From NCBI GenBank assembly GCA_958510825.1, contig OY294045.1, positions 94,858,988 through 94,922,987 on the forward strand: a stretch of 64,000 bases of DNA, given 5' to 3'. Position 1 is the stretch's first letter, and each line of letters starts with the position of its first letter. The DNA comes from Brachypterus glaber (lineage: Eukaryota > Arthropoda > Insecta > Coleoptera > Kateretidae). Positions 11,925-22,181 of the stretch are shown in pieces. A program made the position numbers and the translations under genes. The notes under the pieces are model-generated. The model did not search any database and was not told where the DNA came from. It saw nothing but the letters and a program-made list of their open reading frames with translations.

Positions 11925-12299
11925 TATATTATGTAAATTTTAAACATACAGCGTGATTCACACAAATCACACGATTTGTCTCATTATTGGTAAAGCTATC
12001 AAAATAAATTTTATACCAGTGAATAAAAGCCCCACAAGCTACAAGTTTGCCAAAACAAAGGTTTTCACTAGCTTTTGTTTCGTATACTATTTTTTTTATA
12101 TAATTCTTTACATCTATTTTATACAAGGTCATAAAATTACATTTGTCTTTACAGCGAAACGTACAATACAGAAAGTAGGTACGTATAAAGCTTTGCAATG
12201 TTGAAATACGTTGTATCTAATGTAATATCCATACATTTCAGCTCATATTATTATACTATTCACAGCGCCTGCGCTAGAATAGTATTAGAGTAGTATTTT
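11925..12299. repeat. Array right flank with duplicated segment
   Basis: 11925-12077 is unassigned. 12078-12290 repeats 7523-7735 (the array's left flank and the start of unit 1), so array-like sequence resumes here until the LINE begins. Overlapping ORFs on both strands are incidental. Confidence 0.7.
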
Positions 12300-12599
12300 T
12301 TTTAAATTAAATATAATTAGAATTAGAATTAGAATTAGAATTTATTTGCAGATAACTATCATTTTACAATATATCACTTACCTCTTACATAGCCTAAGCT
12401 GAGCTTGTGTGCTATGCAAGAGGGAAGATTTTGTCATGGTAAATATATATACAATAATAAGTAAAATAAAAAACAATTTGATATAAATATCTTTTTTTTT
12501 TTTTTTTTCTTATTTTTTTTTTGTCTTTCCTTTTCCCTTTATACCTGTATGTGGCAAGACCAAATGCGAGTGTGTATGGAGATGAGTGTGAGGTGGGTG

Positions 12600-15524
12600 T
12601 TAAAATGGGAGTGAAAATGAGAATGTATTATTTAATAAGGCAATATTAATTTTGTTTTTAAATTGAGAAAATTTGGTTAATGATTTTATTTCGTTAGGCA
12701 GTTGGTTATAAAATTTTGGGGCCGCGTATAATATAAACCTCTGTGTTAAACTTTTTTTAAATAGTGGAACTGGTATGTTAGAAGAGGCAAATCTTGTATT
12801 GGATGGCAGGTTACAGGGGATCCTATTTTTAAAGGCAAATAAGAGACACGAGTAAACGTAATGGTTCTGAATATTGAAAACTCTGGCCTCCTTGTATAAC
12901 AAGTCTGTGTCAAAGAGTTTGTTTTTATGAAGGATAACCTTGAGGATAGTGTTCTGCGTTTTTTGTAATGAGTCAACCGAATTTTTGTATAGCCCTCCCC
13001 AAATAGAAATGCAATACCTTATAATAGATTCCACTAGAGATTTGTATATAAGCAAAATATCTTCCTCCTTCATAATGTCTCTTAAAATGTAGAATTTGGG
13101 AAGGGTTTGTCTGATTTTTTTTGCCGCGTACGTTACATGTTCATCCCAACGTAGGTGTTGGTCGACAATTAGGCCTAAATATTTTATGTTTTCAGTTTTA
13201 GCTATTTTTGAACAAGAGCATGACACTTTAGGGCAATTATATTTGTGTATCTGGAGGAAGTTAAAGTCGGGTTGACCATTACTAAAAGCCGAAAAAGTAA
13301 TAAATTTACTTTTTTCCGTGTTTAGACTCAATTTACTTATTTTTAGCCAATTTGATATTTTAAATAGACTAAACTCGGATTTTTGTAAAACACTTTCCCA
13401 AGAATTACCCGAAAATAGCATAGCCGTATCGTCGGCGAACGATACAAGGTGACCTTCAAACTCTTTAACACATGCTATGCTATTGATGTAAATCAAAAAC
13501 AGAATCGGTCCGAGTACTGTCCCTTGTGGTATGCCCATGGTAATTTCAGCTTTGGAACTAAATTTGTTTCCTATTTTTACCCGTTGAAATCTATTTGACA
13601 AGTAGTTTTTTAAAAGTTCGTAGGCGATCCCCCTAATTCCAAGGTCATACAGCCTACTCAGCAACTTTTTATGAGACACTGTGTCAAAAGCTTTTGCCAA
13701 ATCCAAGAAAATGGCGATACATTTTTTGTCCAAATTAAGTTCGTTAACGAGTTTAGTAAATAAATCTAGTATCGCATCTTCGGTGCTCATATTTTTTTTA
13801 AAGCCATACTGCCTATTTGTTAAAATTTTGTGTTTTGTAAAAAAAGCATTTAGCCTATTCTTGACACAGTGCTCAAATATTTTAGAAAAGTTGCTAATGA
13901 GGGAGATAGGTCTGTAATTTGTGGGATCAGAGGGGTCGCCTGCCTTAAAAATGGGAACCACCACAGACTCTTTCCACTGCCGTGGAACTACACCTGTGCT
14001 TAAAACCAGGTTAACGATGTGGAGAATAGGTTCAACGATATTTATATGCGTTTTTTTAATTAGGATATTAGAGTATTCGTCCGGACCCGGAGCCGATCTG
14101 TTTTTAAGTTTACCAATTATACAAATAAGCTCATTTCTGGTGATGGGGTCTAGGAAAATTGATTGTTTAACTTTTTTTCTATCGTATATGTCATCCTCTA
14201 ACATTTGGCAATCCTCAATTTTTCTAGACATATCCTCCCCAATATTAATAAAAAATTTATTAAAAATATTTGATTTTTCCAAGTTATCCTCTGTTACCTT
14301 ACCACCATTTTTAATACTAATGTTTTGTATATGTTTTTTGCACTTACGTTTGTTTGTCGCATCGTTAATAAACTCCCAAACTTTTTTTTGATTACCTTTA
14401 ATTTCTCTTAGCCTGTTTTTATAATAATTATTTTTTGTTGATTTAATTAAGTTGGTAACGTAGTTTCTAACAATGCGGTACTCCTCATCTAGTAACAAAT
14501 TATTATTTTTCCGAGACTGTTTTTTTAATTTATCCCTATACCGAATAGCGCTGATAATTTCTTCGGTGATCCACGGCTTAAGCTTTTTAGAGTTTTTTGT
14601 TGTGTAATTGATGGTTTGAATACTTTGTTGAATATAATTGTTAAATTTGTCAATAAAAAAGTTGAGTGCCTGCTGACTGCTATCTGTTTCTAAAACCTCA
14701 GACCAAGTTTCATTTTGGAGTAAGTTATTTATTTTTTTATAATTAATAATTTTTTTATTTTTAAAAATGTTATCTTCATTTTTTGTTTTTTTAGTTAATA
14801 TAGATAGAAAAGTACTAAAGTGGTCTGTAAGTTCAGTATGGACAACAGCCGAGTTTATTTTATACTTAGAAAAATTGCGAACAAAAATGTGATCTATAAT
14901 AGTCTTACTTTTTATACGGGTAACTTCATTTATATACGAGTCGTAGCCTATTTTATTTAATATGTCAAGATATTCATTTACTTCAGAAACTTGTGGCTTG
15001 CTCAAATTAATGTTAATATCTCCTATAAATAGCTCAATTTTACTTTTTTGCATTTCGTTCAAAAGATTGTCTAGATCTAGTAGATATTTATTAACGTCAA
15101 TTGAGGGAGGCCTGTAGGAGGCCAATATACCTACACTTATGTTATTTATGTTAAATGTGGCTCGTATAAGTTTAGTTTCCTGAAAGCTTAAAATATTAAC
15201 TTTTGCATTTAAATTTGTTCTTAAATATAAAATTAAACCATCATTTTGATTGGTTCTAGACTGATTGTAAAAAATTTCAAAATTAGGGATATTGTAAATG
15301 CTTATGTCGTCCACGTTCCAAGTTTCTGAAAGTACAATAATATCTACATCTTTTATTACTAAATTTATATAAACCAATAACTCCTCAAAATTTTTATTTA
15401 TACTTCTTATATTAAAATGAAGAATGTTAACACCCATATCCCCCTTAATACACTCACCCAACTCACCGCACACAGTCGTTTTGATCTCACCATCATCCAA
15501 GGCATTAATTAGGTCATTTGACAT
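12600..15524 (-). CDS. LINE ORF2: APE endonuclease and reverse transcriptase
   Basis: 974 residues, uninterrupted. The N-terminal apurinic-like endonuclease (about 32-245) has LHFNIRSI (N38), LSETW (E67), ASYRPP (Y137), GDIN (D169, N171), IDHIF (D211) and TDHFS (D234, H235), the expected catalytic set for nicking target DNA. Reverse transcriptase (about 475-740) shows SAPGPD, NYRPISLISNFSKIFEH, AFDTVSH (Asp at 608), GIPQGTVLGPILFLIYI and the catalytic FADD (696-699). The rest is the thumb and C-terminal domain (LVESIIRYCISIWGG). No RNase H seen. The length is normal for CR1/L2/Jockey-type elements; I cannot fix the clade. A 156-codon ORF on the other strand is a shadow. Confidence 0.9.
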   Translation of the reverse strand: MSNDLINALDDGEIKTTVCGELGECIKGDMGVNILHFNIRSINKNFEELLVYINLVIKDVDIIVLSETWNVDDISIYNIPNFEIFYNQSRTNQNDGLILYLRTNLNAKVNILSFQETKLIRATFNINNISVGILASYRPPSIDVNKYLLDLDNLLNEMQKSKIELFIGDININLSKPQVSEVNEYLDILNKIGYDSYINEVTRIKSKTIIDHIFVRNFSKYKINSAVVHTELTDHFSTFLSILTKKTKNEDNIFKNKKIINYKKINNLLQNETWSEVLETDSSQQALNFFIDKFNNYIQQSIQTINYTTKNSKKLKPWITEEIISAIRYRDKLKKQSRKNNNLLLDEEYRIVRNYVTNLIKSTKNNYYKNRLREIKGNQKKVWEFINDATNKRKCKKHIQNISIKNGGKVTEDNLEKSNIFNKFFINIGEDMSRKIEDCQMLEDDIYDRKKVKQSIFLDPITRNELICIIGKLKNRSAPGPDEYSNILIKKTHINIVEPILHIVNLVLSTGVVPRQWKESVVVPIFKAGDPSDPTNYRPISLISNFSKIFEHCVKNRLNAFFTKHKILTNRQYGFKKNMSTEDAILDLFTKLVNELNLDKKCIAIFLDLAKAFDTVSHKKLLSRLYDLGIRGIAYELLKNYLSNRFQRVKIGNKFSSKAEITMGIPQGTVLGPILFLIYINSIACVKEFEGHLVSFADDTAMLFSGNSWESVLQKSEFSLFKISNWLKISKLSLNTEKSKFITFSAFSNGQPDFNFLQIHKYNCPKVSCSCSKIAKTENIKYLGLIVDQHLRWDEHVTYAAKKIRQTLPKFYILRDIMKEEDILLIYKSLVESIIRYCISIWGGLYKNSVDSLQKTQNTILKVILHKNKLFDTDLLYKEARVFNIQNHYVYSCLLFAFKNRIPCNLPSNTRFASSNIPVPLFKKSLTQRFILYAAPKFYNQLPNEIKSLTKFSQFKNKINIALLNNTFSFSLPF

Positions 15525-15660
15525 AATTTAACAATAATAATAAAAAAAAAAAAAAATCTAAGAAAAAGAGAGAAAAGAAAAATGCACAATTTCAATTCAA
15601 AAGTTCCAATATAAAAACATATTTATTCGCTCAAAATAATTTTAAATAATTTTCAATTGA

Positions 15661-16329
15661 TTATTTCATTATTTGTTCATCTAGTCGTAGGTTGTCTAGG
15701 TGGTTAGCATCTTTTAAAATAATTTTTTTGTTATTGTTATTTACATATATTTTGCCATTAGTGAACCAGACATTTGATTTCCCAAACTTTTCAATAGCTG
15801 CCTTTAATGTGTCATGTTTTTCCTTGGTTAGATCGTCCATCACAACAATTTTGCTCCCCTTAAGTTTTTTGCGGTCGGAACATATAATAGCCTTGCCTGA
15901 TTCACTTTTAAATTTTAGAAAAACTGCTCTATTGGAGTTGTCTTTCGGCTTCCCAATGCGGTATGCGATTTCAACATTATTTTCCGAAAAGTCCATTTTT
16001 GTTGCGTTTTTGATGGTTTGAATTAAGCTAGTTTCATTTTTGTTATTATCAGGTATCCCATAGATTCTTACGTTTTTCCTGCGGGAATATTGCTCCATGC
16101 TATCTATTTTTGATTTAAAATAGTTGTTTTCTGTTTGAAGTTTTTTTATTTTGTTTTCGTGTTCTTCGATAATTTTTTTGTAATTCAGTTTTTCAGCGAC
16201 CTTGATGGCAATATTCGTAAGTATGTCCTCGTTTTTAAACACTTCGCTTATTGCTTCTTGGATTAATTCTTTAATTTCTTGTCTCATACCTTGAGTTAAC
16301 GGCATTTTGAAACAAAAATATTTTAGCAC
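15661..16329 (-). CDS. LINE ORF1: coiled-coil RNA-binding protein
   Basis: 222 residues. A predicted coiled coil covers about 45-82 (KKIIEEHENKIKKLQTENN...). It is followed by an L1-ORF1-like RRM region opening at SRRKNVRIYGIP (about 81-92) and a basic C-terminal part (about 165-222). No CCHC zinc knuckle. Proteins of this type bind LINE RNA and chaperone it into the RNP. Initiation could be at residue 1 or at Met 9 (MPLTQGM); I kept the longer form. It ends 136 bases before ORF2 starts, so ORF2 would need reinitiation or an internal start. Confidence 0.8.
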   Translation of the reverse strand: MLKYFCFKMPLTQGMRQEIKELIQEAISEVFKNEDILTNIAIKVAEKLNYKKIIEEHENKIKKLQTENNYFKSKIDSMEQYSRRKNVRIYGIPDNNKNETSLIQTIKNATKMDFSENNVEIAYRIGKPKDNSNRAVFLKFKSESGKAIICSDRKKLKGSKIVVMDDLTKEKHDTLKAAIEKFGKSNVWFTNGKIYVNNNNKKIILKDANHLDNLRLDEQIMK

Positions 16330-16445
16330 AGAACTACAACAATGATTTAAACTAGGTGTTAGATTTAAATTTCTTATTTTTCCACTACTTATTTACACTT
16401 TTAACAGAGCGATGTGAAATACGTGTTTATTCAATGAACGCCATC

Positions 16446-17160
16446 TACATAAGATATAATATAATAAACAATAAAATCACAAAAAAGTTACACAGAAAAA
16501 AGTTTGGGAGAAAAGACTGATAAGTCCCCCCCATTTCGCACACCCCTGGTTTATATAAGTACATGAAAATAACATGAGAAGATCACGGAAAAAAAAATTA
16601 TAGCTAGGAGCGCTATAACACACATACCAAGCAAATTATAATCGCTTATTATATAAATAGAAGGCTTTCTCTTACAATTATGGCAGTCAGTGTAAAAATT
16701 TATATGAAATACTTTAATTGTTTAGTGAATAATAAAATATAATAAATAGTATGGCATTTATAGCTTAAATAGATTTAATTATTGTCCGTGCTAATAATTT
16801 TTATAATATAATAAAATTTCTGTAAATTTATAATAGTGCCTGTAATAAATATAATCGTGTCTGTAATATATATAATCGTTTCCAATTTATTTTTAACATT
16901 ATTAGTTATTGTGTCCCTTATAATCTATAGCTTAAATCACTATAATTTGCCACTGTTACCAAATATCTTATAATGTATAGCGCAGAGCCCACTAATTTCT
17001 TTCCGTGATGTGCTTTATTAAGATTAGTTTACGTGCAAAATCTCGGTGCTATAACGTAAAGGGTTCCTGAGTTATTACATAAAAACCGATTTTTTTAGCC
17101 ACTTTCAAATAGGCCTAGCTCCCTTACGACGCAATTTGGACAAACTTCTTTCATATTTTC
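16446..17160. repeat. Array/MITE-A-derived segment split by a family-B MITE
   Basis: 16446-16583 matches the array unit from AATAAACAATAAAATCAC through ACATGAGAAGAT. 17008-17160 continues that unit (CTTTATTAAGATTAGTTTAC to GACGCAATTTGG). It retains CATTTCGCACACCCCTGG, present in family A but lost from the array units. It is therefore closer to the founder MITE than the array is. Confidence 0.8.
16584..17007 (+). mobile_element. 424-bp MITE, family B copy 1
   Basis: Ends CACGGAAA...TTTCCGTG; AT flanks both sides, reading as a 2-bp target duplication against the array unit (AAGAT then ATGTGCTTTA). The subterminal inverted repeat is imperfect over ~30 bp (GCGCTATA in both arms). Non-coding. Three other copies of exactly 424 bp lie at 36332, 43588 and 61095. 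Confidence 0.85.
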
Positions 17161-17321
17161 CTTTGTGGAATCACCCCTTAAATTTAATGACATGATAATA
17201 ATGATTATATAAATTTTAAACATATAGCAATAAGTTATGTGAAATTTTACATAACTTATTATGTGATTGTGTGATTTTTATCTGTGTAGTAAAATTACTT
17301 ATTAAACTATATAAGTTATGG
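17161..17321. other. Unassigned AT-rich stretch
   Basis: No feature recognised. Confidence 0.4.
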
Positions 17322-17740
17322 TAATGCTTTCTCATTTTGTAAATTTTCAAAATTTCGTGCAAAAATTTTCAATTTTTTTTTTGTGTATTTTTGCGTTTTA
17401 TGACGTTTTATGTCGATATAAATCAATTTCGAGCAAAAAAAAATTGTCGGTCTGTCCGGGAAATCTTGTGGGCACGATAACTTAAGATTGCTTTAAGCTA
17501 GAGACTTAAAATTTGGCAAACAGGTATTTTACCAAAAGTTCTCGCTCGGGGTTGTTTTTGGTAAACATTGGGGTGCGGCAAGGGGGGCAAATGGGGAAAT
17601 ATACACTTTTCTTAGAAAAATTTGAAAATTGCTATATATGGGTTTTTGAGGTTGCTAAAATTGAATCTGATAAAAAAACTTTTCTAATTCCACCCCCGAG
17701 GGGTGAGGGGGTAAATATTTTTCAATATTATTAATATTTT
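17322..17740. repeat. Dispersed repeat family H copy 1
   Basis: Contains GTCGGTCTGTCC, CACGATAACTTAAGA, TAGAGACTTAAAATTTGGCA, GGTAAACATTGGGGTG and GAGGTTGCTAAAATTGAATC in that order. The same order recurs at 18165-18600, and the first half recurs reversed at 46960-47250. Non-coding; the 73-codon ORF here is incidental. The element type is unknown. Confidence 0.65.
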
Positions 17741-18164
17741 CTTTAAAATTGGTATATAGGGGTTTTTGGGGTAGACGAATATGAATCTGGTAATATTTTT
17801 TTTCTAATTTCACTCCCTGGGTAGTGTATTTTTACATATTTTTACAATTATTTTTTACGACGAGCTCAAAGAATTCATATTTTGGAAAGTATATATAATG
17901 TCCACTGTGAAGGGTATAATATGGAATGCGAAGCATTAAATATTTTAACAGCTTGTTGCATTACCCAAACGAAATAGAGCCACTTTTCTGTAGCAGCAAT
18001 TTAAAATTTAATTTCCTGCATAGAACGTCGACTGCTGAAAAAAGTGCCTACCTGAAAATCTGCAATCATAAAATACGAGAAAACATTTTATTTGATTTTA
18101 CTTTTGTTTGACTATCTGAATGTTAGGACGAGTAGAAAACCAGCACTTTTATGAACAAGATATG
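17741..18164. other. Spacer between H copies
   Basis: Carries a partial repeat of the H tail near 17755-17830 (GGGGTTTTTGGGGTAGACGA). A 61-codon plus-strand ORF (17926-18111) has no recognisable domain. Confidence 0.4.
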
Positions 18165-18620
18165 TATTTTGCTTTCCCATTTTGTTAATTTTCAAATTTT
18201 CGGAAAGCAAAAAAACAAATTGTCGCTCGGTCGGTCGATCGGTCGGTCGATGGGTCGGTCGATCGTTTTGTCAGGAAAATCTTGTAAGCACGATAACTTA
18301 AGAACGCTTTAAGATAGAGACTTGAAACTTGGCATACAGGTATGTTACCGAAAGTTCTTGCTCGGTATTTTTTTTTTGGTAAACATTGGGGTGTGGCAAG
18401 GGGTGCAAATGGGGAAAAATACATTTTTTTTACAAAAATTTGAAAATTGCTATATACCCCCCTGATGGACGGGGGGTAGTTTTAGTGAAAATTTTTGTAT
18501 TGGGGTTTTTGAGGTTGCTAAAAGATATTCTGATAATAAAAAAATTTAACTGCACCCCCTAAGATGCGGTAGCTTTTGTGAAAATTAGTATATTTTTAAG
18601 TATGTATTTTCTTTTGTTCT
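18165..18620. repeat. Dispersed repeat family H copy 2
   Basis: Direct repeat of 17322-17740, with an expanded GGTCGGTCGATC tetranucleotide run (about 18215-18262) and the same CACGATAACTTAAGA and GGTAAACATTGGGGTGTGGC blocks. Confidence 0.65.
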
Positions 18621-18733
18621 AATTATGTAATAATTAATAATTATTATAATTTTAGATTTTAAGCTTTCACGGCCATTAAGATATAAAGAACTTTCACTTT
18701 CGGGTTTAGACCGTGTTAATGGATTTTCACTTT

Positions 18734-18772
18734 CCGACGTTTCGTCTCTTACTACTAGAGACATCTTCAGGG
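18734..18772 (-). ncRNA. Hammerhead-ribozyme-like core, P2 left arm
   Basis: Same core as P1: CTGAAGA, stem GTCTC/GAGAC, GAA, ACGT, C. Intact on the minus strand. Confidence 0.7.
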
Positions 18773-18825
18773 ATTAATCTGAAACTGATTATTATTTCAG
18801 AAATAATAATCAGTTTCAGATTAAT

Positions 18826-18864
18826 CCCTGAAGATGTCTCTAGTAGTAAGAGACGAAACGTCGG
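18826..18864 (+). ncRNA. Hammerhead-ribozyme-like core, P2 right arm
   Basis: Plus-strand mirror of the left-arm core with all core positions intact. Confidence 0.7.
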
Positions 18865-18959
18865 AAAGTGAAAATCCATTAACACGGTCTAAACCCGAAA
18901 GTGAAAGTTCTTTATAAATTATTATAATTATAATTATTATAATTATAATTATTATAATA

Positions 18960-19121
18960 AAACTGCTCTTGCTACTCACCGCTTTGACCAAGGCCACTGT
19001 TTCGATTTTGATAATGTATCCATTTTAGACATAGAAACTATAAAATCTAAGCGAAAATTTTTAGAAATGGTTTATATTAACACTACCCCTAACACTATAA
19101 ACTTCAAACACATTTTTTGAG
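18960..19121 (+). pseudogene. PLE endonuclease C-terminal remnant
   Basis: Reads KTALATHRFDQGHCFDF, then ILDIETIKSKRKFLEMVYI, then TTPNTINFKH without a stop. It parallels the endonuclease C-terminus at 40970-41186 (TTALSKHRFDKGHTFDF... KTTPNTINF), so it is a second copy of that PLE family (P3 type). The GIY-YIG core and RT are missing. It is cut off at the MITE starting at 19109-19122. Confidence 0.75.
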
Positions 19122-20099
19122 AATCTGGGTCAATATTATTATTTTTTTTTAATTTATAATGAGAAAATTAAAATTGTGGATCGATTTTTTATTTTTGTCA
19201 AATTGAAACGAAAATGGGAATTATTCATTTTTAAATTAAAATTTTCAATAATTGATTTGGCTTCAGCAACCTCAAAAAACTTTAGATACCAGTTTTTAAA
19301 AAAATATGACTAATAAACTAATTTTGGTCGCGAAAATGCCTCCTCTGGCCCATAGTGCTGTAGTTTAATAAATTTGCTTGATAGGAGGAAAAAAATCGGG
19401 GTGGGTATTACGGTCGAAGATCATACGGCCGAAAGCGAGGTTTGTAGTAGTGGCAGCACTGATTTCAGTGGCTCTTAAAGCGTAGGCAAGTATTTATACA
19501 ATGAGATATATAACTGGTTGCTTATTACTATTCTCTAAAAATTAATAAATATAATAAAATAATTGTTGAAATTTTTATAACAAAAAATTGTTAAAATACT
19601 CACGAATTTCTGGTTAGAGTTTTTTTTTAATGAGTGCGTTGGTTTAGGTTAACAATGTTTTGATTTGGTAGTTTGCTGGTTATGTGTTTTTTTTTTAATT
19701 GGAGGCGTTGTTTTACGTTAAAAATTGTTTGGTTTGGTAGTTTGCTGGTTTGGTGTTTTTTTTTTAATGGGAGGCGTTGATTTACGTTAATAATGGTTTG
19801 ATTTGGTAGTTTGCTGGTTTGGTGTTTTTTTTTTTTTTTAATGAGAGGCATTTTTCAGATACGATATTTCAGAATTTAGAAGGCGATATATTTTAAGAAT
19901 CAAATAAGATTATATTTAGGCTAAATAATTTAGCTTTAGCTAATTAAATAATAAATGCTCGCCTGGTGTAACAATATGCATAAGAAATTCATTGTTTTAA
20001 TCAAATATTGAGAACCTCTGGAGAATACAGTAGAGGGGATAAAAGCATTTCTTCGGCAGTAAAACTTTCGGCCGTATGATCCAGACTCAAAAAAATGTG
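19109..20099. mobile_element. Composite inverted-repeat element
   Basis: The outer ends are CACATTTTTTGAGAATCTGG and, reverse-complemented on the right, CACATTTTTTTGAGTCTGGA. An inner inverted pair, GATCATACGGCCGAAAG at 19419 and its mirror at 20066-20083, suggests one element inside another. A minisatellite lies inside (19618-19855). No coding capacity. It truncates the PLE remnant at 18960. Confidence 0.6.
19618..19855. repeat. Minisatellite, ~60-bp unit, four copies
   Basis: Units share GGCGTTGATTTACGTTAA, TTTGGTAGTTTGCTGGTTTG and a variable T run of about 9-15 that accounts for the length differences. A minus-strand ORF across it is a by-product of the repeat. Confidence 0.85.
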
Positions 20100-20602
20100 T
20101 GCGCCTTGGCCAAAGCTACTTCTTCTTCTCATCCAGAAAATTGTTCTTTCTGACCTAGGCACACAAATAACTATTTTTTACCCCAATCTAATTTCCTTTT
20201 CCGGATTATTGAAACGGAGTTGCAATATTTTCAGGCTGACGAACAGATTAATATCCAAATAACTTTGATGTTTCAGTTAAATATAATCATTTGTACATAT
20301 CTCGCAATATTGTGAAAGCGTATATTTTTTTCTTTAAAAGGCAATATGATAGAAGACTATATTATTTAGTCAGGAACATAGTATAGTATATTAAAGTACT
20401 AGTTTCATAACATACGTTTTTAGCACAAGCGGCTTGTTTTCTAAAGTACTAGTGCTCTAAAAACGTGTTATGAAACGAGTGCTTTATACAATTTTTTCTA
20501 TTTTGCTCATCATCAATAGTTTGTTTGGGTCTTTAAGAGACAGGCGCAGCCTATGGCTCATTTATCTAAAAAAATATTTAATCTGAATTGAAAGTTGGGG
20601 CA
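20100..20602. other. Unassigned stretch with a small hairpin
   Basis: 20396-20477 forms an imperfect hairpin (AGTACTAGTTTCATAACA and its mirror), related to a single arm near 4838-4860. Nothing else recognised. Confidence 0.5.
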
Positions 20603-20805
20603 GTGAGTCTATGCTCACTGATGCGAGTTGCATCTGTCATAATTTGGGGGGAGTGAGTCTCTGCTCACTGATGCGAGTTGCATCTGTCATAATTTGGCGC
20701 TGTGGAGTGGGTGGGAGGGGGATGGGGAGGGATGTGATAGGGAGAGGAGGGATGTGCGGGAGGAGTGAGACTATCTCACTGATGCTGGGAATGCATCTGT
20801 CCTGT
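20603..20805. repeat. Direct repeats in a GC-richer block
   Basis: Two ~53-bp tandem copies share GCTCACTGATGCGAGTTGCA and TCTGTCATAATTTGG. A diverged third (CTCACTGATGCTGGGAATGC) at about 20763-20805 follows a G-rich spacer. An 80-codon ORF spans the block but shows no domain. Confidence 0.75.
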
Positions 20806-21426
20806 ACTAGTGGGTACCATTACTGGTTGAGGACGTTTTTGATCTTTTTGTGAGTGTTGTGTATTTCATGATCGTAATCTAGAAAGTTTGAAATGAGGGG
20901 GTTTGGGTGATCTAAATTGTCTTGTATAAAAGACGTGCTGTAGCGGATGAGTCTATTTTGCTCTAAAATTAAAAAAAAAATACATTTAAATTTATGATTG
21001 ATCTATGGATTTTTGTTCTGGGTCGGCATTACATTACACCACGGTTAAAATTCTAACAACAAATGATATTTTGATATATTTTATAGTCATCTCTTCTTTT
21101 TTTCATTGCAAGTAACCAAGCCACAATTTTAACAAGGTAAAAAATAACCTAATCACAAGAATTTGTAGAAATTTAAACTGTAAAGCGACCTTGACATTTG
21201 CACAAAAAACGATAGGCTGTTGTCTGTTGCCAACCCAAAAGAAAAAAAAGTACAGACCTCTTATGGGTCTATAAGCTAACGCAAAATGCATTTGATTATA
21301 AGCTTATAAGAGTCGCAAAATAGAAAAATATAAAATTTGTCAATGATTTTTTTTTCATGGAATAATTTCCATTAATTCACTGAGAATTCGTTATCTTGGT
21401 AAATCCTAAACGTTTTTGCTTATTTG
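20806..21426. other. Unassigned stretch
   Basis: No gene. 21380-21426 is shared with 31561-31610 and so belongs to a dispersed repeat that precedes both copies of the next element. Confidence 0.5.
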
Positions 21427-22181
21427 GAACCCCAGGCAACATTTGTTATTAATTACAAGTCGTTACAGTAAAAAACTTTTCGCAAAAAAAATGAACCGAC
21501 TTCTATGTCTCTAAAAAGTAAAAAATAAAAAATACTTAAATCGGTGCCAATTTCACCATTCCCTAAATTAATTACTAACAATTATTTTTTTATTATTTTA
21601 TTATTGTGTGCTGTGAAATTGGCACTGACTTAAGTATTTTTGATTTTTTACTTTTTAGAGACATAGAAGTTGGTTAATTTTTTTTTGCACCAAGTTTTTA
21701 TTTTTTACTTTTTAGAGACACAGAACTTGCAGATTTGTAACGTCATCTAAGCTAAATTATAGTTGTGCTTCCATCTCGGCAAGCTGCTGACACTGTTACT
21801 GTGTTGTGACGTCATTATCTTAAAGATAAATTTCTAAAAAATAAAAGTAATATTTTTATTTCAGGGCCCAAGAGTCCAACCAACCTTATTTTAAACGAAA
21901 TACTAAAAAAAATCTTGTTAAACTGACCCCTTAATCAAGTTACCCGGCATTATCCGACCGTCAAATTAAAACGGGACCACCTCATGACTTCCCTCTTTAA
22001 GTTGCAAAAGGTTTCATCAAATTCCGTTTATTCGTTCCAAAGTTATGCGGAAACAAACATAAAAAAAGTCAAACGTCGAATTGATAACCTCCTCCTTTTT
22101 GGAAGTCGGTTAAAAATAACAGAACAACGTTATATTTTACTGTAATAACTTTTAATTAATAACAATTGTTGCCTGGGGTTC
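21427..22181. mobile_element. GAACCCCAGGCAACA MITE containing a second element
   Basis: The outer inverted repeat runs from GAACCCCAGGCAACA inward for ~48 bp, to GTTACAGTAAAA. Its mirror ends at 22181. An inner element (about 21494-22112) with ends AACCGACTTC and GAAGTCGGTT sits in the middle. The uninterrupted palindrome at 31611-31706 shows the outer element without the insert. The inner element has its own partial palindrome (ACTTTTTAGAGACATAGAAG facing its mirror). Both are non-coding. Confidence 0.75.

Larger units (their letters stand above)
12300..16445 (-). mobile_element. Apparently full-length LINE with two intact ORFs
   Basis: A minus-strand non-LTR retrotransposon: a short 5' leader (about 16330-16445), ORF1 (15661-16329), a 136-base spacer, ORF2 (12600-15524), a ~260-base 3' UTR with a long T run on the plus strand, and a hexanucleotide tail of GAATTA repeats at about 12311-12342. 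It lies between array-derived sequences: 12078-12290 on one side and 16446 onward on the other. About 210 bases of the array unit are missing between the two flanks, so the insertion may have deleted target sequence. I could not define a target duplication. Two intact ORFs suggest recent activity. Confidence 0.8.
18651..18917. mobile_element. PLE pseudo-LTR inverted dimer (locus P2)
   Basis: Same family as P1 but reduced to the non-coding 3' segments. The arms (about 18685-18795 and 18806-18917) mirror each other around a short palindrome (ATTATTTCAGAAATAAT). Hammerhead-like cores point outward on both arms. A further PLE endonuclease remnant of a different family follows at 18960. Confidence 0.8.

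Noticed and set aside
13681..14391. Plus-strand ORFs of 78 and 156 codons
   Set aside because: Antisense to the intact LINE ORF2, whose domains are unmistakable.
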